Shown here: positions 56,551 to 64,000 of the stretch, piece by piece | Position numbering within the stretch: the first letter of the stretch is position 1 | Layout of the letters: every line of letters starts with the position of its first letter | Assembly (NCBI RefSeq): GCF_014805625.2 | Contig: NW_023998440.1 | Span: forward strand, 741,234-805,233 | Origin: Glossina fuscipes | Taxonomy: Eukaryota > Arthropoda > Insecta > Diptera > Glossinidae | Length of the DNA stretch: 64,000 bases | Direction of reading: 5' to 3' | The notes under the pieces: generated by a model | Told to the model about the DNA's origin: nothing | The model's input: only the letters and a program-made list of their open reading frames with translations | Database searches by the model: none | Program-made: the position numbers and the translations under genes

Positions 56551-57293
56551 AAAATCTGGCTTCATAACGAAAAGTGAAGAAATCTATGCAAATTTTCTTA
56601 ACAAAAGCTAATAAATTGCAATTGAAATTTTCATTAGTTTTAATTATTTTTTCTTGTTTATGTGTGCTTTACACATATACATTACGACCGCCATTCAACT
56701 GAGCCTACCCACGAGTACTGTTATTTGAGTTTGTTTTTTTCGTTCCATAAAAGACTTAAAATTTGTGGATGCTTTGTGATCTAAAGATTGTATGTTGGCT
56801 TTCATCTATTTTTGTTTGTGTGTACACTCGTGTACGGGTTGGTGGAGTTTTTTATCTTTGTACAATGTTTTCCATCATATTTTTTTTGTGAGCTTTTTTT
56901 CGTTTTCTCCACTATTTTATGTTTTTACCTGAAAAATATGTCTTTCTGTCTAAAGTGGCGGAGAAACGACGGTGCTTTTGTGTGGGGCAGCAAGTAATAA
57001 ATAAACGTTTACCATTAAACACCTTAAGAAAATTTTTCTTTTTTTTTTATAATAACTTACTGACTGACAAGCAGCATAAATACACGAACACTTGATGAGT
57101 ACTTCACACAACAAATGACAAATGGAGATAAATCAAATTTTTCTGTCGGCTAAGTAAACAGAAGAAAAGAGAATTGTCTATTAGGAGCGAGAAAAACAGG
57201 CAGAAAATTTAAGAACTTGGTTTGTGGGTTAAATAAAACCGCAGGCGTAATGTCATTCTTAAAAGGACAAGGAATATATATGGGAATTTATAT
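56551..57293. other. AT-rich stretch, nothing recognised
   Basis: Open frames are hydrophobic and T-tract driven. No homology is visible. Confidence 0.45.
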
Positions 57294-57702
57294 TGTTACG
57301 GAAATCCCAAATCCAGCTCGGTCCGGATAATTAATTTTCCCAAATAATAAACTCTCTAGAGAGGGGAAAGCCAAATGCACATTCTCGGCGCGTCAAGCAG
57401 CTGCCGGCCTATGAAAAAGATTAGCGGAAAAGCAGGTTAACCGTTTAAAAATGAAGCCATGAAATTAGGTAATAGCAACATGCTGGTAAAAATGTATGTA
57501 AATAGCATATTTGCGGAAGGCAGAGTTAACCGGACAAGAACATTTGAGTCGAGAGTACTGCCAAAATAAATTGTGAATAATTCTAATGTAAATAAAGAGG
57601 TATACAACAGTAAATAAAGAGTGTAGAAGAGTATTTCTCTTGAAAAGTACATTCACGATCTAGCGGTACGAGTCCTATCGTAGAAAAGCGAATTTCACAA
57701 CA
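57294..57702 (+). repeat. Solo LTR, plus strand
   Basis: About 409 bp starting TGTTACGG and ending CACAACA, so the ends form the short TGTT/AACA inverted repeat typical of LTRs. It matches the 26.16-26.59 kb element throughout ('cggaaatcccaaatcc', 'agccaaatgcacattc', 'gcagctgccggcc', 'aaaagcaggttaacc', 'aataaattgtgaataattct', 'attcacgatct'). Flanking 4-mers are ATAT and ATGT, a near-match to a 4-bp target duplication. No gag-pol lies beside it. The superfamily is probably Ty3/gypsy by TSD length, which is inference. Confidence 0.78.
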
Positions 57703-58285
57703 ATGTATATGAGCTGAATGCCGCTGAATGATAAAATCCCATTTTATGGATAATTTTATAATTTTTGAGAAAAAATAAATTTTTGGGCTTTAGGTAAGGA
57801 TTGCAAGAAAGGTATACAAAGTATATTTCGACGATTATATCGACTGGAAACCTTACGAAACCTTATGTTTATGCTTGCCTTGCTTATAAGCTAAAGTTCA
57901 AGTTTACTTCTACCGTATTTTGTTAATCACGTCTTCCAGTGAAAAGAAAAAACAGGATTATTTGAAGATCTTTTGAAATTTCTTTCCAACTTATAACTAA
58001 GTTGAACTGAATTTAAGACCCAGCAAATTAAGGTTTATTGGTTCAACCCGTCAAACGGGCAAAACCAAAATAAAAAGACACTTGTGGGCAGCGGCCTGCA
58101 GGCCTTTGAAACTTTAAATGCGTTCCCTTCAATTCCCACGGTTTTTGGAACATAGTACCACTCAAAGAAGTTCCGTTTTGTTCACTCGAACTTTTTAGAG
58201 CGTCTTCAAAACAACTTTTTGTAAGAATAGCGTAAAATTTTTTCGATTCATTCTATCTAATTAATCTTCTTAATAAATAAGTAGA
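57703..58285. other. No recognised gene
   Basis: AT-rich DNA; no repeat partner or exon signal noted. Confidence 0.4.
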
Positions 58286-58289
58286 GAGA

Positions 58290-59425
58290 CTATAGTCGGG
58301 TATGGCCGGTCATAAGAGACCCTACATCAATTCGCCTGGAAAAGTTATTCACTCGTTTTGATAATAACACCAAAAATTACGCATTAATTTCGCGCAAAGG
58401 CATACTTTTATGACAGCTCGCTTATTAGAGTCTGCCCACAACATCACATCACGCGATTCAAGTTTTGCAATCTTACTTTACTTCCTAAAAATTGTAGCAT
58501 TTTTCAGTTTCCGTGATGGAAAACTTGAAATTATATTTTCTTTGCATATAATGGCTTGCTTTTCATGACAACCCTTATATATGTTAGGTTTCAAAAAATA
58601 GACCTATGTGATCCAAATTCCGTGTAGTTAATTTTTTTTCTAAATTACTTTTAGGGATCCATTTTCACCACAAATAAAAGAATTACTCCCCCTAAGGGCT
58701 TACTATTCATGAGAAATTTTATAAGGAGAGGCGTCCAAGAAATAAACCCATGTGCCCTAAATTTGGTCCACTTCATTTTTATGTCAAATTACCATAATGA
58801 TCAAATTTTCACCATAATACATTAACAGACAGGCTTTTGGTCATATAAGAGTTTACATTTTCTGAGAACTATTATATACGCTAGTGTCCAAAAAATAGAC
58901 TTATATGATCCAAACTCAGTAAGGATGATTAATTTGCCTTTACGAATCAATTTTTACCATGAAATATTGAAAATTACTCCCTTTTATCACAAAAAGATTT
59001 AGTTTTCATAGGTTTATGCGAGGAAGTTCAAAAAATTTTCCCTACCGAACCAAATTTTTTATACTATTTTCAAGTGTTCAAACCCCGTATAGCGATTTGT
59101 GTCAACTAATTTTGAAAATTGCAATTTTTGTCGAGATAAGGCATTGTGTGGTAAGTGGTCGGAAAGTTGAACCGATCCGAACTATTTTTAACAGTGGTCG
59201 TCCTTGGATAAAATTACATCAGCAGACCAAATTTTATCAAAATATCTCCAATAATTACGACCTGTAGGTTGAACACTTATATGGAACGACAGACATCAGT
59301 GGGAAAGACAAGCTTACATCGCTATAAAAAAGTGGGCCTATTTGAGGCCCTTCGGGTTGTTACGTACGTCGGCACAAACTTAATATGCCCTGTACCAACC
59401 AAATGGTGTAAGGTGTAACGAGTGT
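58290..59425 (+). repeat. Dispersed repeat family B, longest copy, with internal tandem units
   Basis: Begins with 'tatagtcgggtatggccggt'. It then contains about three degenerate tandem units starting near 58587, 58731 and 58884, each opening with a 'tccaaaaaatagacctatg'-like word and containing 'gatccaaattc' and 'aattactccc'. It finishes with the common 3' part: 'gtcgtccttggataaaat', 'atcaaaatatctccaataat', 'cgacctgtaggttgaacac', 'gaggcccttcgggttgttac' and 'aatatgccctgtacc' plus 'aaatggtgtaaggtgta'. A short open frame (59016-59267) is incidental. Confidence 0.7.
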
Positions 59426-59744
59426 CCTATCTTACACACATTGAACTTTTTCATTCAAACACTTTTTAATCACACAAAACTAGTATTTCTAAGGAATCCT
59501 GCGTTAGTTTCTAAACAGGAATTTATGTTATATGATAATTTCTTCTTGTTTTAAATGAAATTTGGACCAATTAGACTGAGTGCAGAGCCCCTTCAGCTAA
59601 AGATGTCTACAGAGAGAGGCTGCAGTGTTGCCATTTTTTGATATTTTTCCAATTTTTTTTTTGTATACTTATTGATACGCTTTATAACCTACCCGAATAT
59701 TACCTTTACTTCCATCAAGAAGAAAACCTGGAGTATTTCCTAGT

Positions 59745-61205
59745 AGCTCTCGCACTGTTGTTGTATATACTAACTTTAGCAGAGCTTTCGTCTTAATTAA
59801 CCACAATTTATTGATCTTCAAACTCCAGGCCTCTGGCTTCCCTTTCTACTTAGCTCGTATCTGCATAAAAGATCGTTCAAGGTTCTTTTTAAGTTCATCA
59901 CGGGTTAATTTCCCGTGACGGTAGGCGTCACTTAAGGCAGCCCCTTAGGACCCCTTTTATTTAATTTATTTACTAATGATCTTCCCTCGGTTATTAAATC
60001 CAGCCACATCTTCACGTGTGCTGACGATGTCAAGCTGTTTTCTTCCTTCTCCTTGGAATCGTAATCGTGTCAGCTTGAAATTGGCTTAAATAGTTTTGTT
60101 TTTTTTGTACATGCTGCTCGCTAAATTTTATGGAATTCAATCTAAGAAAGTGCAAGAAGCTTTCTTTCTGTCTTAAGACGGAAGTCAGCCAGTACAGAGT
60201 GTTTCATTGACTCACACAAGTTGGAAAACCTTGATTTGTACATCGCCTTAGGGATTTTATTTGCTTTAAGTAAGGCTAGGTCCTCGCTTAATTTCCTTTC
60301 ATTAGATGGTTTGACAGGATCCTTGTATTAGACGTGCTTGGCTAGACCAATATTTGAATACGCCTCTGGTGTGTGGTCTGCTTCCTGTAGATGTTATGTA
60401 GATTTAATCGAATCCGTTAAAAAGCAATTCCTGCTGCTTTCCATGAGCAACTTGGGTTGGGACCCGCTTTTCTCATTGCTTGCTTATGAAAATAGGTTGC
60501 TCTTGTTTACCCTACCGGCACTTGAAAAATATAGATTTGTTCTTCGTGTCTCCTTCTTAATTAAGTTAATTAATGGTTCTATCAGTTCGTCTACATTGCT
60601 TACTGAGATAAACTTTAATGTCCCTAACCGCTTGTCTAGACAATTTGATTAGGCTGAGGCAGTGTAAATATAATTATGAGCTGTTTAATCCGTTTAGAGT
60701 TGTTTGTAGAAACCAAAATGATGTCTAGCACTTAATCTCAATATCAGATAACGGATCAAATCGGTTTTCACGTTCATCAAAACAACAATGCTTGACAAGC
60801 GCGATTTGCTTATGTCGGGTTTAAACTAACTTGCAATCCTAACATCTCATTACGATTCGAAAATTAATTGGTGTTGTTTACTACATTGGTTGCCAAGCTT
60901 TTGTATGTTTGTGATGGCTTAGTGGTTCACTTGTAATTTGGTTCTATACCTCTGGGTGTGTCTCTGTGCTAGCTGTGAACATGGTTTTTTTTTCTTTTTG
61001 TTTTCTTTCCTATTTATGTATATACCAATTATTATTTAATAATATTATTTCCTTATTTCTCCTTACATGCTTCATACTAGTTTTTTAAAATAATTCAAAT
61101 GAGATTTACTTTTTAGAGTCAGCTGAACGCGGCTGGTAATTTACTTTAGCTGAGTTTCATGTGTAAATAAATAAACAAATAAATAAAGAAGTACATAAAT
61201 AAATG
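59745..61205 (+). pseudogene. Non-LTR retrotransposon fossil: RT core, thumb, AAAT tail
   Basis: The best-preserved LINE here. In order: FSRAFVLINHNLLIFKLQASG ('xKAFDxVxHxxLxxKL'); the 'VTxGVPQGSxLGPLLF'-equivalent region with LFNLFTNDLPSV; a catalytic box CADD at 60017-60028 where YADD is usual; 'CRKCKKLSFCL'-like and LDLYIALGILFALSKARS; and ARPIFEYASGVWSAS then VDLIESVKKQFLLLSMSNLGW (thumb), which is open over 60338-60652. A noncoding 3' region ends in 'gtaaataaataaacaaataa' (about 61160-61205). Several stops and frameshifts occur upstream. ORF1 and endonuclease are absent. Jockey-like. Confidence 0.83.
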
Positions 61206-62439
61206 GCCCCTCTTTTGCAAGAAATTCTTCCTTCGTTTTGAAAACGATAAAGGTAGCGCCACCCAACCCGCGCCAAATCGCAAACAATTGATCGCAGTGC
61301 CAAGAAACTTTGGGAGCTGTTATTTGCGGGTGGCCATTTTCTTGAAATAACATGAATTGATACGTCTATGTGTTAGTCTCGGGAATTATTACCCATTATC
61401 TTATCATGGCCAAGGAAAAGATCCTTTTGCTACTTCTGCAATTATTTGTTTTTTTTTTTTTTTTTTTTTTTTACTATAGAACAATTTTTATCTGTCCTCA
61501 AAGTAACTCTAATTGGACAGACAATTCTGCTTCCGAACCCAAAATTTGAATATTTTCTGGAATGAATACCATTTTGCCGCGTTACTCCGAAAGCTTTTTC
61601 CAAGTCCCCACAACATGTTAAAGACCTAATAAACATTCGTCTTCTGGATAAGTCTACCCGAATCTTCCTCTGTCTATCTGTTGAAACTTCCAAATTGATT
61701 TCTTTTGGTTATTAATCACAAATCTAATTAGAAGGTAACAGTGACTCAATCCGCACTATTGGCAGCGTAATAGAATTTAAATTCAGAAATTTAGAAACAT
61801 ATTCACATTTTTGGTTACGGACAAACAAAAATGTAAATATTTTAAATTCGACCAGCCGGCAGACCCGGTTCAAAATCTCTCTTCCTCCCTCGCCCTTTTT
61901 GTTTATTTATTTATTTTTTTTTTTTCAAAATGAGTATGGCAGAGAGATACATATAAGTGAGAAAGAAAGAGACAAAACTATGTTTCTAGCTTCCGTAGTA
62001 GTCTTCCTTGAATGTACTGACATGACAGTTAGTACAGTAATTGATTAACTTTCGGCTTTGGAGCGCAGTAATCGTATATGGCGGATTTCGCCATTTGTCG
62101 GGCTGGTTATACTTCTCTGATCATCTTCAGTTTCTTCATTTTCCTTAGTTGAACTATGGATCGCAAGAAATCCGTCAGCTCATGTAGGAGTGCTTCGTTT
62201 CGATAATATTGCGGATGAGAAAGTGTGTGAGGGGGAGGAAGAGTGTGAAAATTTGAGTCATAAACAAGTAGAAACAGTAATAGCCGGGCAAGGCCGAGCA
62301 TTAAACACTCTGCATGGGGTAGTTGAATGCGATTCTTAGTTTTTATCATGATAAAATATCAAAGAAATTATCTTTCCTTTCAAGGGAACCTTTTTTTGGA
62401 AGGGAAGGGGGAAGTGTTAGGGAAATGAAAGTTAAGCAA
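61206..62439. other. AT-rich stretch, nothing recognised
   Basis: T tract at 61447-61472. No exon or element was identified. A CCTC/GAGG-rich patch near 62230-62250 is only low complexity. Confidence 0.4.
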
Positions 62440-62990
62440 AATTAGTTATTTTCTACTTATATGCGGTGATTCCAAGACATATTCTCAATTGCTGAAACTC
62501 GGTTCATTTTTATGACAAATTTGTACTGAGGTGAGTGATTTTCATTATAAAATAATAAAAATTACACCGTTTGGTGTAAACCCAAAGGTTTGCTATTAAT
62601 AAAAACACTTACATGAAAATTTGTTCAAAAAACTGAACCATCCACTTTAAAATTATCGTAATTTTATATGTTGAAATTATGTTATCCGCTCGACTTTTGT
62701 CGAGAAAGTTTGAAAATTGCACCTTTCCTTCATAGAGTAGTTTTCTTCCAACAAAGCTTTAAATAGGCAGTCGTCGAAAAGAGGCTGATATTTAATGTTT
62801 ATTTAACAGGAAGCGCCTTTGGGCTAAAAGGGCAGCAGCTCTAGTGTTTCGAAAATTGCGCCTTCTAGGTCGAGCCAAAAAATACATGAATAACACTTTA
62901 GACAGACAGACAGACAAGGAGGCAGACAATTCAGATCAATTTAGAAAGTGATTCTGAATTGATCAGTATACAAAACTGCACAAATTTAAC
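62440..62990 (+). repeat. Dispersed repeat family B, diverged copy
   Basis: Contains units like those at 58.6-59.0 kb ('tttatgacaaattt', 'cattataaaataataaaaat', 'ttgttcaaaaaactgaacc'). It then has 'gtcgagaaagtttgaaaatt', 'gacagacagacagacaagg' and 'agaaagtgattctgaattga'. Confidence 0.5.
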
Positions 62991-63016
62991 TTATGATAGA
63001 GAGTTTAAAAAAATTT

Positions 63017-63240
63017 CATTCGCCTGAGTGGCCGAGTAGGCTTAAGTTGTTGAGTAACAACTGAATGGTCGTGAGTTCAGTTCTCAAGTGCGGTAGGATT
63101 TTCAATAAAGACAGTCTTAGCTGCCAATCCTTTAAGCCTTTGCTCTTTGAATTTATTTACTCGGTTAAATTAATTATTTATAATTATAGTAATGAGAACA
63201 ATAATAATAATAATAATAATAACAATAACAATATAATAAA
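63017..63240 (+). repeat. tRNA-derived SINE, copy 3 (most complete)
   Basis: A full-length-looking copy. The head 'cgcctgagtggccgagtagg' contains TGGCCGAGTAG at 63029-63039, an exact A-box consensus. 'aatggtcgtgagttcagttc' contains the B-box region at 63074-63084. Then come 'aagtgcggtaggattttcaa', 'taaagacagtcttagctgcc' and 'ttaattatttataattatag', and the tail is (AAT/AAC)n at about 63200-63235. The head matches a Leu/Ser-type tRNA ('GGCCGAGTGG..' D arm). Confidence 0.8.
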
Positions 63241-64000
63241 GAAATCGTGTTCATAACAATAGTAATATTTGCAAATTAAATGCACAGATTTTATTAGCAT
63301 TTATTAAGAACTGTAATAATTAGAAAATTTTATATTTATTTGATTTTCTAACTTAGAGGTACGAACAAGAGTAATAGAATTCAGAAACAAAAAAAAAAGA
63401 AAAAACAATGAGAAGAATAGAGTTTACAACCCATATACACTTTTATAGAAGTTATTTTTTTTTTTTTTATGATTTCATTTTAAATAACTAAAACCGTATA
63501 ATTTTCTTTAATGAAAGTCAATATGAGTAACAGATCGCAAATTTTTATGTCATTATTTTATGATATTATAATAACAGTCATTATTATATCAAGAGTCAAT
63601 ATCTGCTTAAGCGTACATTATTACTTGGTTTTATTTTTTGCAAAAACAAAAAGAAACTAAAAATTTGCTAACCTTTCCCAACATAAATTCTGTTAGAATG
63701 GAAATTTTAATAGTTATTAAATAGTAAACTACCATCGTCTTTAGTTATCTCGCTGCCAAAGCAAGAGCAGTAGCTGCTGCTGCTGCACACAACCCACATA
63801 CACGCACGAAGAGATTCAAAAATGGAGGATAGAAGAAATTGTGCAAATGTTTTTTGTGTTGTTATATTAAAAATATTATGGTAGTAAGTATTTGACTTGA
63901 AATGGCTCGTTTAATTTTAACGCTCAATTTAAAATGTTTAATGCACATTACAAACAGAAAGCGACCGAAGAGGATATGTAAATAAAAAAAAAAAATAAAT
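63241..64000. other. AT-rich stretch, nothing recognised
   Basis: Short A/T tracts and an (AAT)-like word cluster. 63770-63790 has a short GCT triplet run. No gene is seen. Confidence 0.45.

Noticed and set aside
1..64000. CRISPR arrays, operons, rRNA, prophage or bacterial-type genes
   Set aside because: None seen; composition, splice-like signals and transposon content are those of an insect nuclear genome.

Overview
The window is AT-rich eukaryotic DNA. It is crowded with homopolymer tracts, microsatellites and decayed transposable elements, and holds no intact gene that I can name. Several signs point to a dipteran insect, most likely a tephritid-like fly or a relative: mariner-family transposase fossils, non-LTR retrotransposons ending in AAAT-type tails, a Ty1/copia fossil, and a dispersed repeat that resembles intergenic repeats I remember from Drosophila. 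That placement is inference. A 10-base N run at 6517-6526 shows this is a scaffolded draft assembly.

Layout. 0-9.1 kb holds one family B repeat fragment, three copies of family A (about 650-850 bp, a palindrome near each end) and a mariner fossil. 9.1-15.5 kb is mostly single-copy-looking DNA with three weak coding candidates, followed by two family A copies in inverted orientation. 15.5-27.7 kb has two or three non-LTR (LINE) fossils, another family A copy, tRNA-derived SINEs, a mariner C-terminal fossil, and a family A copy split by a solo LTR. 27.7-31.3 kb is microsatellite-rich, then has a GC-richer hairpin island, a 73-bp tandem duplication and a SINE. 31.6-34.1 kb is a Ty1/copia fossil on the minus strand. 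34-47.9 kb is largely featureless apart from microsatellites, a mariner middle fragment, a LINE fossil and a candidate exon. 48-64 kb is again repeat-dense: family B copies (one interrupted by family A), two LINE fossils, a second solo LTR of the 26-kb type, two SINEs and a weak mariner fragment.

Nothing here forms an operon or pathway. All clear protein homology is to transposases or reverse transcriptases that carry stops and frameshifts. The few host-gene candidates (exon-like open stretches at 10.4, 12.1, 14.4, 22.1 and 41.0 kb) are unidentified and low confidence. The most interesting material is structural: two apparently uncharacterised dispersed repeat families, their nesting order with an LTR element, a tRNA-derived SINE family, and inverted pairs that could give long hairpin RNAs. 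Family assignments were made by reading translations by eye; no search was run, and most element boundaries are accurate only to about 10-30 bp.
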